A stretch of DNA of 64,000 bases from Streptomyces sp. NRRL F-6676 (GTDB taxonomy: Bacteria > Actinomycetota > Actinomycetes > Streptomycetales > Streptomycetaceae): NCBI RefSeq assembly GCF_000725625.1, contig NZ_JOHS01000009.1, positions 1 to 64,000 on the forward strand, in the 5' to 3' direction. A program made the position numbers and the translations under genes. Below are positions 20,134 to 28,557 of this stretch, one piece after another. Below the pieces are notes generated by a model. It saw only the letters and a program-made list of their open reading frames with translations. It did no database searches and was not told the origin of the DNA. Each line of letters begins with the position of its first letter. The stretch's first letter is position 1.

Positions 20134-20345
20134 CCGAGTCGATCGCGCGACGGTGCCGCCGCAGACAGGTGGGCAGGTGGGCAGGCAGCGTAGGGCAGAG
20201 CTGGACACGTCGTCACCCGGCGGGTAGACAGGCATGCGAAGCCTCTGGTGGAGCTGGATCTCTTGGTCGAAAACTCATCTACCAGGGGCTTCACCGCATT
20301 GTCAGCCCAACCTTCCTGTGCCCCGCGGCGGGTTGGGAGGAGCTC

Positions 20346-21530
20346 ATGGGCTTCCCCACCTTTGCGGTCGACACCCGTTCGCTCCCGACAAAGGTCTATA
20401 GACCCGTGAATGCTTCCGACCCGCACATCAACGCCTTCGCCGAGATCTTCGGCGACCCGCCGGCCGACTTCGCCGTACCTGTCGACTGGGCGGCAGTCGA
20501 GTCCTGGTTGGGGACGAGCCTGCCCGCCGACTACAAGGCCATCGCCGCCGCGTACGGCCCACTCGACATCGGCGCCTGGCTCTGGCTTCATATGCCCTGC
20601 GTCAACCGCGGTTGGTTCGACTATGGGGCCTGGGTCCAGCAGACTCGGCGCAACGCCCCCGGCGTCCTTCCCTTCGGCGCCACCCGTACCGCCGACACCC
20701 TCTACTGGGACACCACGGCATCCGACGACCCCGACCAGTGGCCGGTCGTCATGCACTGTCAGGACGACGAGAACGCGGGCCGCGACCCCTGGCGGCGCTT
20801 CGGGACCCCGCTCGTGCCGACGCTGGCCCGGCTCGTGGCCGACGGCATGCGCCCGGTGGCCGCCCGAAGTGGCATGCAAACCGACCTGGAGCACACCCCG
20901 TGGACACCGCCGCCTCGGCGACCGGAGCCAACCGCTCAGCAGCGGGCGGCGCTCACCACGGGCAGCGGTCTGGAAACTCTGACCGCACTCGTCCCGCCGC
21001 CGGAGACCCCCGCGCTCGGTGAGCACAACTGGGACTGGCTGCACGAACGGCTGGGTACACCTCTGCCCGGCGAGTACATACGACTGATGGAGCGGTACGG
21101 GGCCGGCTCCTGGTGCGGCTGGCTGCGCTTCAACTTCCCTTTCAGCGAGGACCAGTACGCGCTCGCACCGTGGGCCGAGTGGTACGCGGAGACCTACCAG
21201 GGGCAGCGAGCCGACTTCCCCGAGTACCACCCCCTTGCGGTCTATCCCGAGCCCGGAGGATTCCTGCCCTTCGCCGACTCCATCGACGGCGACCAACTGT
21301 GCTGGCTGACCGAAGGCGCCACACCGGACGACTGGCCGTTGATCGTCGTACCGCGCCACGCCGACCAGGGCCCGCCCCTTAACGCCAACCTCACCGAGAC
21401 CCTGCTGGAGTGGCTGCGCGGCCGGTTCACGGCCGAGGGCCTGCCCCCACTCGGACGCCGCGACGAGGATCCCCTCGACTACATCGAATTCGAGCCCTAC
21501 GACGCGGAACCAGCCGCTGATGACCAATGA
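20346..21530 (+). CDS. Tandem SUKH (SMI1/KNR4) domain protein, immunity-type
   Basis: 394 residues with two copies of the SMI1/KNR4 fold. Copy 1 (about 35-190) has DWAAVESWLGTSLPADYKAIAAAYG, and copy 2 (about 225-380) has NWDWLHERLGTPLPGEYIRLMERYG, each followed by the aromatic core (VLPFGATRTADTLYWDTT and FLPFADSIDGDQLCWLTEG). SUKH proteins commonly neutralise polymorphic or contact-dependent toxins. No toxin gene is near, so it is an orphan immunity gene or has another role. ATG with GGGAGGAGC just upstream. The 210 bases before it are less GC-rich, and the gene lies between a GNAT and an integrase remnant, suggesting horizontal origin. Confidence 0.85.
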   Translation: MGFPTFAVDTRSLPTKVYRPVNASDPHINAFAEIFGDPPADFAVPVDWAAVESWLGTSLPADYKAIAAAYGPLDIGAWLWLHMPCVNRGWFDYGAWVQQTRRNAPGVLPFGATRTADTLYWDTTASDDPDQWPVVMHCQDDENAGRDPWRRFGTPLVPTLARLVADGMRPVAARSGMQTDLEHTPWTPPPRRPEPTAQQRAALTTGSGLETLTALVPPPETPALGEHNWDWLHERLGTPLPGEYIRLMERYGAGSWCGWLRFNFPFSEDQYALAPWAEWYAETYQGQRADFPEYHPLAVYPEPGGFLPFADSIDGDQLCWLTEGATPDDWPLIVVPRHADQGPPLNANLTETLLEWLRGRFTAEGLPPLGRRDEDPLDYIEFEPYDAEPAADDQ

Positions 21531-21652
21531 TTCAGCGCAGCATCGGTCGAACTCGAGATAGGTAACCGACTCCATCACCTCACCCACCCCACCCTGCCGC
21601 TGCCGCTGCACGGCCACACCGAAGGACTGGCCGTTGAGCTGCGGAAACTGAG

Positions 21653-22008
21653 GTGTTCCATCATCTCTGCCGACGCTGCGTGGAGTCGCTCTGGGACCGG
21701 CTCGCCGCTGAGGAGAAGTGGGAGGAACACGGGCTGGTCTTCGCCTCGGCCGTCGGCAAGCCGCTCGACGCCGCGAACGTCCGCCGCGTCTTCCGCCAGG
21801 CGCTCAAGGACGTCGACGGAATCGACGCCGACGAGTGGACGCCCCGGGAGCTCCGGCACAGCTTCGTGTCCGTGCTGTCCGACCGGGGCGTCCCGCTGAA
21901 GTGACCTCCCGGATCGTCGGCCACTCCGGGACCGCCGTGACGGAAGAGGCCTACCGGAAGCAGATCCGGCCCGTGATCCAGACCGGTGCGACACGCAGCC
22001 GGAAGCAG
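21653..22008 (+). pseudogene. Tyrosine integrase remnant (C-terminal catalytic domain, frameshifted)
   Basis: The first frame reads EEKWEEHGLVFASAVGKPLDAANVRR and ELRHSFVSVLSDRGVPL, then hits a stop at 21902. The adjacent frame continues SRIVGHSGTAVTEEAYRKQIRPVIQTGA. Restoring one G near 21899 joins them and gives the normal catalytic set: R in ELRHSF, H in VGHSG and the nucleophile Y in EEAYRKQ. The whole N-terminal half is missing. It resembles integrases of actinomycete integrative elements, which sit next to their tRNA target, and tRNA-Pro lies 50 bases downstream. This is therefore a dead remnant at an old attachment site. Confidence 0.85.
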
Positions 22009-22045
22009 GTGAGGGCCCTACCGCACGCGGTAGGGCCCTCACCTG
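22006..22045. terminator. Strong hairpin between integrase remnant and tRNA-Pro
   Basis: Perfect 19-base arms (22006-22024 and 22027-22045, starting CAGGTGAGGGCC) with a 2-base loop, followed on the plus strand by CTGTTTT. It probably terminates transcription from both sides, including the tRNA gene on the minus strand. Confidence 0.85.
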
Positions 22046-22057
22046 CTGTTTTGGCTG

Positions 22058-22131
22058 TCGGGGTGGCGGGATTTGAACCCACGACCTCTTCGTCCCGAAC
22101 GAAGCGCGCTGCCAAGCTGCGCTACACCCCG
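22058..22131 (-). tRNA. tRNA-Pro (anticodon CGG)
   Basis: Seventy-four nucleotides that fold as a full cloverleaf. The acceptor stem is CGGGGTG with CACCCCG, the anticodon stem CTTCG/CGAAG holds the loop TTCGGGA (anticodon CGG), and the T arm contains GTGGGTTCAAATCCCGC. The discriminator base is A and no CCA is encoded. Its 3' end points at the integrase remnant, as expected if it served as the attachment site. Confidence 0.95.
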
Positions 22132-22163
22132 ATGTCGCTGCTGTCGCGGCGACGTCGTTTACT

Positions 22164-22949
22164 TTAGCCCACCGGTGGCCGGAGACGAAATCCGGTTTTT
22201 CGGGGGCGGCGGAGGGGGGCCGGGCGGATGTGGTCCAGGGCGACCAGGAGGATCGCCGCGGCGTAGACGGTGAGGCCGAGCAGGAGCGCGTTGGCCAGGA
22301 CGTGCTGGTAGCCGTGGGTCGCGACGTCGAGGAACGGGTAGAGGTAGCGGTCCGGTGTGCCGGGGGCGAGGAGTGCGCCTCGGGTGAGGACCAGGGCCAG
22401 GTAGGCCAGCGGGTAGAGCAGCCAGGCCGTGGCGTGGCGGGGGCGCAGGCGGTTCGGTGGGGTCAGGAGGAGCCAGTCCAGGGCTGCCGCCAGCGGGACT
22501 GCCGTGTGCAGGAGTTGGTTGGCCAGGGCCGGCCAGCCGGTCGCGTCGGCCGGGGTGTCCGTGATCGCGAACGTCGGTGCCGTGTCCGCGAGCAGCAGGT
22601 GGTAGGTGAGGGCCGCCGTCGCCGCGTACAGCAGGGCGGCGCCGGTCAGCGCGGGCGGGAGGGGGCGGCGGGCCGTCCACGCGCGGCGGGCGGCGAGCGT
22701 GAAGACGACCGTCACGAGTGCGCCGCTCTGGACCGTGAAGCAGGTCAGGACCCGGAGCGGGCTGCCGTGGAGCAGGTCGATCGTGACTCCGGTCGCCGCC
22801 GCGGCGGCGATCAGGAGGCGGAGGACGGCCGTCGCGCGGCGGCGTACGGGCGCCACCACCGCCGCGGCCGGAACGGCGGCCGACAGGGGGCCGGGGACGC
22901 CCGGGAGCGCCGGCAGACCCGGCATGTCCCGGGGTATGGGGGTGAGCAT
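22164..22949 (-). CDS. Pr6Pr-family integral membrane protein
   Basis: 261 residues with six or seven hydrophobic segments and a pattern of conserved membrane residues: LTCFTVQSGALVTVVFTLA, ALTYHLLLAD, HTAVPLAAALDWLLL, YPLAYLALVLTRGAL and YLYPFLDV, ending in a basic tail. This is the Pr6Pr (FAR-17a/AIG1-like) pattern; its function is unknown. The first 30 residues are Pro/Ala-rich, and a second ATG (MPGLP) eight codons in is an alternative start. TAA stop codon, unusual in this genome context. Confidence 0.8.
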   Translation of the reverse strand: MLTPIPRDMPGLPALPGVPGPLSAAVPAAAVVAPVRRRATAVLRLLIAAAAATGVTIDLLHGSPLRVLTCFTVQSGALVTVVFTLAARRAWTARRPLPPALTGAALLYAATAALTYHLLLADTAPTFAITDTPADATGWPALANQLLHTAVPLAAALDWLLLTPPNRLRPRHATAWLLYPLAYLALVLTRGALLAPGTPDRYLYPFLDVATHGYQHVLANALLLGLTVYAAAILLVALDHIRPAPLRRPRKTGFRLRPPVG

Positions 22950-23055
22950 GCCCTCACGCTAGGGAGAGGGGTGGGGTGGGGCGATTCGGGTGGGCTGTTC
23001 GGGTTTCCGAACCTCTACGAGCGCGTACGACGGCTCGGCGTCCGGCCTGCGCCCC

Positions 23056-23985
23056 CTACTGCTTCGCCGTCAGTGTCAGCAGCGTCGCCTCCGGGGGGCA
23101 GGCGAAGCGGAACGGGGTGTAGCGGTTGGCGCCGCAGCCCGCCGAGACGTGCAGGTACGAGGTGCGGCCGTCGGCCGTGTGCGTCGACAGGCCCTTGACG
23201 CGGTCCGTGTCCAGGTCGCAGTTGGTGACCAGGGCGCCGTAGAACGGGATGCACAGCTGGCCGCCGTGGGTGTGGCCGGCCAGCATCAGCGGGTAGGCGT
23301 CCGCCGTGAACGCGTCCAGTACGCGAAGGTACGGCGCGTGCACCACCGCCATCGAGAAGTCGGCGCCGTCCGACGGGCCGCCCGCCACGTGTGCGTAGCG
23401 GTCCCGCTTGATGTGCGGGTCGTCCAGGCCCGTCAGCTCCAGCGACAGCCCGCCGTCCAGCTTCAGTGTGCCGCGTGTGTTCGTCAGGTTGAGCCAGCCC
23501 GCCGCGTCGAAGCCGTCGCGCAGGTCCTCCCACGGGTTGTGGATCACGCGTACGGCGGGTGCGTTGCCGTTCAGGCCGTGGCGGCCGCTGGTCTTCTCCA
23601 GCAGGTAGCGGGCGGGGTTGCGCGGCACGGGGCCGTAGTAGTCGTTCGAGCCGAAGACGTACGCCCCCGGGAACTCCATCAGCGGGCCCAGGGAGTCCAG
23701 CACCTCGGGGACGGCCTCCGGGTCCGAGAGGTTGTCGCCCGTGTTGATCACCAAGTCGGGGCGCAGGCCCGCCAGTGAACGCAGCCAGCGCTGCTTCTTG
23801 CGCTGTCCGCCCACCATGTGGATGTCGGAGACCTGTAGTACGCGCAGCGGGCGCATCCCCTCCGGGAGGACGGGCACCGTGACCCGTCGCAGTCGGAAGG
23901 AGCGGGCCTCGAACCCGGCCGAGTAGAGCAGTCCGGCGGCGCCAACCGCCGTGATTCCCAGGGGTACTCCGTATCGCGCGCGCAT
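23056..23985 (-). CDS. Membrane-anchored metallophosphoesterase
   Basis: 309 residues. The N-terminal hydrophobic helix (YGVPLGITAVGAAGLLYSAG) is a signal anchor. Five metal-binding motifs of the calcineurin-like fold follow in order: SDIHMVGG, NTGDNLSDP, GSNDYYGP, a His in VVHAPYLR, and AGHTHGGQ. This is the YkuE/YaeI-like branch, some members of which act on lipid A precursors or phospholipids outside the cell; here the substrate is unknown. It probably acts at the outer face of the membrane. Confidence 0.9.
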   Translation of the reverse strand: MRARYGVPLGITAVGAAGLLYSAGFEARSFRLRRVTVPVLPEGMRPLRVLQVSDIHMVGGQRKKQRWLRSLAGLRPDLVINTGDNLSDPEAVPEVLDSLGPLMEFPGAYVFGSNDYYGPVPRNPARYLLEKTSGRHGLNGNAPAVRVIHNPWEDLRDGFDAAGWLNLTNTRGTLKLDGGLSLELTGLDDPHIKRDRYAHVAGGPSDGADFSMAVVHAPYLRVLDAFTADAYPLMLAGHTHGGQLCIPFYGALVTNCDLDTDRVKGLSTHTADGRTSYLHVSAGCGANRYTPFRFACPPEATLLTLTAKQ

Positions 23986-24208
23986 ACGTCCATCGTGTCA
24001 GACGGCGGGGGATGGTCCGTGCGGCCTGTGGACAACTTCCGTCCCGCTTCGGTGCCTCCCGGCTCCCGCATCGGTGTTACCCCGCTCCCGCGCCCGTGCG
24101 TCCCGGGCTCCCGCGCCCGTGCGTCCCGGCTCCTGCCGTGGTGCGCCCCCCGCCTCCCGCGTCGGAAATCGCGGGCGGTCTTCTCCCGGTACCTGAGACA
24201 ATCGAGTC

Positions 24209-24676
24209 ATGACCACGCTCAAGTCGAAGCTGAAGGCAGACCTCAACGCCGCGATCAAGGAGCGTGACGAGCTCCGCTCCTCCACGCTCCGGCTGACCCT
24301 CACCGCGATCACCAAGGAGGAGGTCGCCGGCACGGAGAAGCGCGAGCTCTCCGACGACGAGGTCACCAAGGTGATCACCCGTGAGGCGAAGAAGCGCCGC
24401 GAGGCCGCCGAGGCGTTCGCGCAGGGCGGGCGTGCGGAGCAGGCCGAGCGGGAGCGGGCCGAGGGCGAGTTGCTCGCCGTCTACCTGCCCAAGCAGCTCT
24501 CCGACGAGGAGCTGCGGGGGATCGTCGTCCAGGCCGTCGAGGAGGCACGGGCGGCCGGGGCCGAGGGGCCGCGGGCCATGGGTCAGGTCATGAAGATCGT
24601 GAACCCCAAGGTGGCCGGTCAGGCGGAGGGCGGCCGCGTCGCCGCGCTCGTCAAGCAGGTCCTGGCCGCCGGCTGA
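24209..24676 (+). CDS. GatB/YqeY domain protein
   Basis: 155 residues, mostly helical and highly charged: TTLKSKLKADLNAAIKERD, TREAKKRREAAEAF, LLAVYLPKQLSDEEL, AMGQVMKIVNPKVAGQAEGGRVA. This is the stand-alone YqeY family, related to the tail domain of GatB amidotransferase and thought to touch tRNA or its amidation. Divergent from the phosphoesterase gene; its stop codon lies inside a decamer repeat. A common neighbour of PBP and wblA in Streptomyces. Confidence 0.92.
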   Translation: MTTLKSKLKADLNAAIKERDELRSSTLRLTLTAITKEEVAGTEKRELSDDEVTKVITREAKKRREAAEAFAQGGRAEQAERERAEGELLAVYLPKQLSDEELRGIVVQAVEEARAAGAEGPRAMGQVMKIVNPKVAGQAEGGRVAALVKQVLAAG

Positions 24677-24720
24677 CGCGGGCTGACGCGGACTGACGTG
24701 GGCTGACGTGGGCTGACGCG
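24671..24720. repeat. Five tandem decamers at the yqeY stop codon
   Basis: Units GGCTGACGCG, GGCTGACGCG, GACTGACGTG, GGCTGACGTG and GGCTGACGCG follow one another without gaps. The first contains the TGA stop of the YqeY gene. The DNA after it, to about 24890, is rich in less regular ACGTC/ACGCC and GATACGACGTC motifs. No gene is seen between 24677 and 24968. Confidence 0.85.
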
Positions 24721-24893
24721 GGTTCTCTGCGAAGGCCGACGCCGGACGTCAGACGCCCGTCGGACGTCGGACGCCGAACGTCAGACATCAGGCCCTCACC
24801 GTCGGCCGATGCGGGTCCGCGTCCGCCGCACCCGATACGACGTCCGCCACACGCGATACGACGTCGGCCGCAGGCGACACGACACGACACGAC

Positions 24894-24930
24894 AACGGGG
24901 GTGCCCCCCATCCGAAGGGGCACCCCCGTT
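24894..24930. terminator. Bidirectional terminator between yqeY and the PBP gene
   Basis: Fourteen-base perfect arms, AACGGGGGTGCCCC (24894-24907) and its reverse complement (24917-24930), around a 9-base loop. It lies 39 bases past the PBP stop and serves both convergent genes. Confidence 0.85.
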
Positions 24931-24968
24931 CCCGTACGCGCCGGACCGGCCGGGCCGTCCCGGCCGAC

Positions 24969-27359
24969 CTACCCCGTCTGCCCGCCGTTGCCGTTCCCGT
25001 TCCCGTTGCCCTGGATGTTGCCGTTCCCGCCGCCGTCCTGGCCCTGGAACCAGCCCTCCGGCAGGGAGAACGTCGGGTCGGGATCGGGGCTGCTCGTGCC
25101 GGCGTTCGTACCGACGGTCGTGCCGCCCGCCGCCCCGCCGTTGCCCGTGCCGCCGTTCGCCCCGCCCCCGTTGGTGAACCCGCCGTTGGTGAAGCCGCCG
25201 AGCAGGCCGCCCAGGGGGTCGTTGTCCCCGTTGTCGCCGTCGCCCCGGCCCTTGTCGCGGCCCTTGTTGTTGTCGTCGCCCTTGTCCCGCTTGCCGTCGG
25301 GGATGTTCACCAGGTGGAAGTCGGGGGCCGTCTTGCCCTCCAGCGCGCCGGACATCATGTCGCGCCAGATCGGGCCGGGCACCTCACCACCGAACACCTT
25401 GGCGTGCCACTGGCCGCCGATGGAGATGTCGACCATCCGCCGCTTGTGCGCCGGGTCGCCGACCCAGACCGCGCCCGCCATGTTCGGCGTGTAGCCGACG
25501 AACCAGGCCGCGTAGCGGTAGTCCGTCGTACCGGTCTTGCCCGCGCTGGGGCGGTCGCCGAGGCCGGCCTGCGTACCCGTGCCGTCCTCGACCACGCCCT
25601 TGAGGAGCGTGTTCACGGTGTCCGCGGTCTTCTCGGACATCGCGCGCGAGCACTTGGTCTTCGGCACCGGGAGCGACTTCTTCTCCTCGCCGATCTTCTG
25701 CGTGATCGCCTCGATCGCGATGGGCGTGCAGTACGTGCCCCGGGAGGCGAAGGTGGCGTACGCGCTCGCCATCGTCAGCGGCGACATCTCCTGCGTGCCC
25801 AGGGCGATCGACGGCGCCTGGGTGATCTTGTCTCCGTCGGCGCGCTGCACGCCCATCTTCTTGGCCATCTCCGTGACCGGGCAGATGCCGATGTCGGAGA
25901 TGAGCTGCACGTAGTAGGTGTTGACCGACTTGGCGGTCGCCTCCTTCATGCCGTACGGGCCGTGCTCCGACTCGTTCTCGTTCGTCAGCTTGGTGCCGTC
26001 GGAGTTGACCCACTTCTTGCCGTCGCACACCGAGACCGGGCTCGGGTACTCCATCTCGTACGGCGAGGAGTACGTCTGCGTGGCCGGCTTGCCGCCCTCG
26101 AGCGCGGCGGCCGCCACGATCGGCTTGAACGTCGAACCGGGCTGGTAGCCGGCGCCGCCGCCCATGTTCTGGTTGACCGAGAGGTTGATCTGCGTCTCGT
26201 GCTTCTGGAAGCCGTACGGGCGGGACTGGCCCATGGCGAGGATCTTGCCGGTGCCGGGCTCGACGATCGTCGCCGCGGTGGCCACGCTGTCGCTCTTGTT
26301 GACGTGGTCCTTGATCGACGCCTGGGCCGACTCCTGCGCCTTCGGGTCGAGCGTCGTACGGATCGTGAGACCGCCGCGGTTCCACACCTTGGCGCGGGCC
26401 GCGCGGGTCTTGCCGAACGTCTCGTCGTTGAGGAAGACCTCACGCACGTAGTCGCAGAAGAAACCGGCGCCCTTGACGGCCGTGATGCAGCCGTTCTTCG
26501 GGCGGCTCACCTTCAGCCCGAGGGGCGTCTTCTCGGCCTTGTCGGCCTCGGCCCGGGAGATGTCGTGGACCTGGGCCATCCGCATGAGGACGGTGTTGCG
26601 CCGCTTCTTGGCCTGCTCCGGGTGGTTCGTCGGGTCGAAGCTCGAGGGCGACTGGACGATGCCGGCCAGGAGGGCCGACTCCTGGAGGTTGAGATCCTTG
26701 GCGTGCTTGGAGAAGTAGCGCTGGGAGGCGGCCTCGACGCCGTACGCCTGCTGGCCGAAGAAGGTGATGTTCAGATAGTTCTCGAGGATCTTCTTCTTGC
26801 CGAGATTCTCCTCGAGCTGGATCGCGTACTTCAGCTCACGGATCTTGCGGCCCAGCGTCTGCTGCGTGGCCTGGGCGACCTTCGTCGGGTCGTTGCCGGC
26901 CTCCTCGATGAAGTAGTTCTTCACGAGCTGCTGGGTGAGCGTGGAGGCGCCCTCGGAGACCCCGCCGCTCTGCGCGTTCTTGTTCAGCGCGCGCAGCACG
27001 CCCTTGAGGTCGACGGCGCCGTGCTGGTAGAAGCGCGAGTCCTCGATCGCGACGATCGCCTTCTGCATGTACGGCGAGACGGCCTTGAGGTTTACGACGG
27101 TGCGGTCCCGGGAGTAGACCGTGGCGATCTGGCCGCCGTCGCTGTCCAGGATCGTGGTGCGCTGGCTCAGCTGGGGGCTCTTGAGGTTGGCCGGCAGGTC
27201 GTCGAAGCTCTGGACCGAGCCCTTGGCGGCCAGCCCCAGCGCACCGGCCGCGGGCAGTGCGATGCCGGCCATCACCGCCCCCGCGAGCACACTCACGCCG
27301 AGGAACTTGGCGGCCTGCTGCGTGGGGGAGGTGCCCCCGCCCGAGCGCTTTTTTGGCAT
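24969..27359 (-). CDS. Class A penicillin-binding protein (transglycosylase/transpeptidase)
   Basis: 796 residues. A short cytoplasmic N-terminus and one membrane helix (LGVSVLAGAVMAGIALPAAG) lead into the GT51 glycosyltransferase domain (about 70-260: AIVAIEDSRFYQHGAVDLKG, GASTLTQQLVKN, ILENYLNITFFGQQAYGVE). The transpeptidase domain has all three active-site boxes: GSTFKP (SxxK), KSVNTYY (SxN) and SAGKTGTT (KTG). The tail of about 130 residues is Asp/Lys-rich, then Gly/Asn-rich repeats. It builds peptidoglycan strands outside the membrane. ATG at 27359; its promoter region is shared with wblA. Confidence 0.95.
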   Translation of the reverse strand: MPKKRSGGGTSPTQQAAKFLGVSVLAGAVMAGIALPAAGALGLAAKGSVQSFDDLPANLKSPQLSQRTTILDSDGGQIATVYSRDRTVVNLKAVSPYMQKAIVAIEDSRFYQHGAVDLKGVLRALNKNAQSGGVSEGASTLTQQLVKNYFIEEAGNDPTKVAQATQQTLGRKIRELKYAIQLEENLGKKKILENYLNITFFGQQAYGVEAASQRYFSKHAKDLNLQESALLAGIVQSPSSFDPTNHPEQAKKRRNTVLMRMAQVHDISRAEADKAEKTPLGLKVSRPKNGCITAVKGAGFFCDYVREVFLNDETFGKTRAARAKVWNRGGLTIRTTLDPKAQESAQASIKDHVNKSDSVATAATIVEPGTGKILAMGQSRPYGFQKHETQINLSVNQNMGGGAGYQPGSTFKPIVAAAALEGGKPATQTYSSPYEMEYPSPVSVCDGKKWVNSDGTKLTNENESEHGPYGMKEATAKSVNTYYVQLISDIGICPVTEMAKKMGVQRADGDKITQAPSIALGTQEMSPLTMASAYATFASRGTYCTPIAIEAITQKIGEEKKSLPVPKTKCSRAMSEKTADTVNTLLKGVVEDGTGTQAGLGDRPSAGKTGTTDYRYAAWFVGYTPNMAGAVWVGDPAHKRRMVDISIGGQWHAKVFGGEVPGPIWRDMMSGALEGKTAPDFHLVNIPDGKRDKGDDNNKGRDKGRGDGDNGDNDPLGGLLGGFTNGGFTNGGGANGGTGNGGAAGGTTVGTNAGTSSPDPDPTFSLPEGWFQGQDGGGNGNIQGNGNGNGNGGQTG

Positions 27360-27915
27360 GGAAGCAGCCTAATCCGAAGTGATGAGCGTTCCGCGGGAGC
27401 GGGCGCTCATCGGAATGTTCGAGTGCTGGATCGTGACATACGGGGCGGTCGGTCGACGACGCCGGGAGCGGAACGAGTGCGGAAAAGGGCCGGAGAGGCC
27501 GGACGGGACCAATGGCCTACCTTCCCAATCGCCGGACACACGGACAGGCGTTGGCCTAAGCTGCTCACTGCTGTCACAGCGACAGGCCCACGTATCAAGT
27601 ACGGCCGGCGACCCCGAATCGTTCCGGCGTTCAGCCACTTTTTTGTGGGATGCGTGTCCGAATCCGCCTCGTGTGTCATCCGGCGTCCGTTGTGGCACGG
27701 CCCCCCTGACCTGATTCGCCGGGAAAGTCGCGTATGTCGTCAGCTCACTCCCCCGGGTGATCTGCCGCTTCCCCATAGTCCGTTCGGACCATTCAAGATT
27801 GGGCCCGCTGGGGGTGTTGCGCTGTGTCCACCTTCCGTAACGTCCTCAACTGGCGGCGGTGAATATGCCGCCGCCGCCGTGGGGGAGCCTCGATTCGGGA
27901 GAGGACGGCGCCGGT
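27360..27915. promoter_or_regulatory. Long divergent region between PBP gene and wblA
   Basis: 556 bases without a supported gene. It contains an 8-base-arm inverted repeat (GATGAGCG 27381-27388, CGCTCATC 27404-27411) near the PBP start and an ACTTTTTTGTG patch near 27636. The 100-base stretch before the wblA ATG is fairly rich in C-T tracts. A long leader before wblA is expected, as this gene is heavily regulated in Streptomyces. I could not place a promoter with confidence. Confidence 0.5.
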
Positions 27916-28254
27916 ATGGGCTGGGTAACCGACTGGAGTGCGCAGGCGGCCTGCCGCACTACCGATCCGGATGAACTGTTCGTTCAAGGAGCAGCGCAGA
28001 ACAGGGCCAAGGCGGTGTGCACGGGATGTCCGGTGCGCACGGAGTGCCTGGCCGACGCGCTCGACAATCGCGTCGAATTCGGCGTGTGGGGAGGCATGAC
28101 GGAACGGGAGCGCCGTGCGCTGCTGCGCCGGCGGCCGACTGTCACGTCCTGGCGCCGACTGCTGGAGACCGCGCGCACGGAGTACGAGCGCGGGGTGGGC
28201 CTGCTCACCCTCGACGAGGACGAGACGTACTCGGACTACGCCGCGGTGAGCTGA
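27916..28254 (+). CDS. wblA: WhiB-like developmental regulator WblA
   Basis: 112 residues from MGWVTDWSAQAACR. The four iron-sulfur cysteines are all present (C in AACRTTD, then CTGCPVRTEC), followed by the WhiB signature GVWGGMTERERRALLRRRP. WblA is an iron-sulfur transcription factor that pushes growth toward sporulation and represses antibiotic production in Streptomyces. I chose the ATG at 27916 rather than the upstream in-frame one at 27859, because the protein from here matches the known WblA length and start. It lies between the PBP and the ArsA-like pair, the conserved order. Confidence 0.95.
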   Translation: MGWVTDWSAQAACRTTDPDELFVQGAAQNRAKAVCTGCPVRTECLADALDNRVEFGVWGGMTERERRALLRRRPTVTSWRRLLETARTEYERGVGLLTLDEDETYSDYAAVS

Positions 28255-28369
28255 GCCGGCTCGCGCACGCATGTGCGGCCGACTTGCGCACGCGCGTTCG
28301 GTCGTGTGACGGCTCGGCTCGATCCCGCGTCAACCTCGCGCCGTGCGCTGTCTCGCGCTGTCCCGCGCT

Positions 28370-28557
28370 GTACGTCACTCCGCGTCGTACGTCACTCCGC
28401 GTCGTACGTCACTCCGCGTCGTACGTCACTCCGCGTCGTACGTCACTCCGCGTCGTACGTCACCTCACGTCGTACGACAGCCTGCGTCGTATGTCAGCTC
28501 ACCGTCGTACGTCGGCTCGGTTCGTACGTCAGCTCGGTTCGTACGTCAGCTCGGTTC
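28370..28557. repeat. Tandem array of 17-bp units, GTACGTCACTCCGCGTC
   Basis: Five identical units run from 28370 to 28454. About six degenerate ones follow (GTACGTCACCTCACGTC, GTACGACAGCCTGCGTC, and later GTACGTCAGCTCGGTTC), ending inside the last codons of the ArsA-like gene; the stop TCA at 28546-28548 is part of a unit. Every unit starts with the palindrome GTAC or GTAT. It lies between convergent wblA and arsA-type genes. Confidence 0.9.

Noticed and set aside
20134..20345. Insertion sequence end before the SUKH gene
   Set aside because: Composition is different, but I found no terminal inverted repeats, target duplication or transposase.
25314..27974. Very long open frame (about 880 codons) on the plus strand across the PBP gene
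   Set aside because: It is antisense to a clear class A PBP with all active-site motifs; GC-rich third positions create long open frames on the other strand.
28370..28557. CRISPR array
   Set aside because: The 17-bp units are back to back with no spacers and no cas genes are present.
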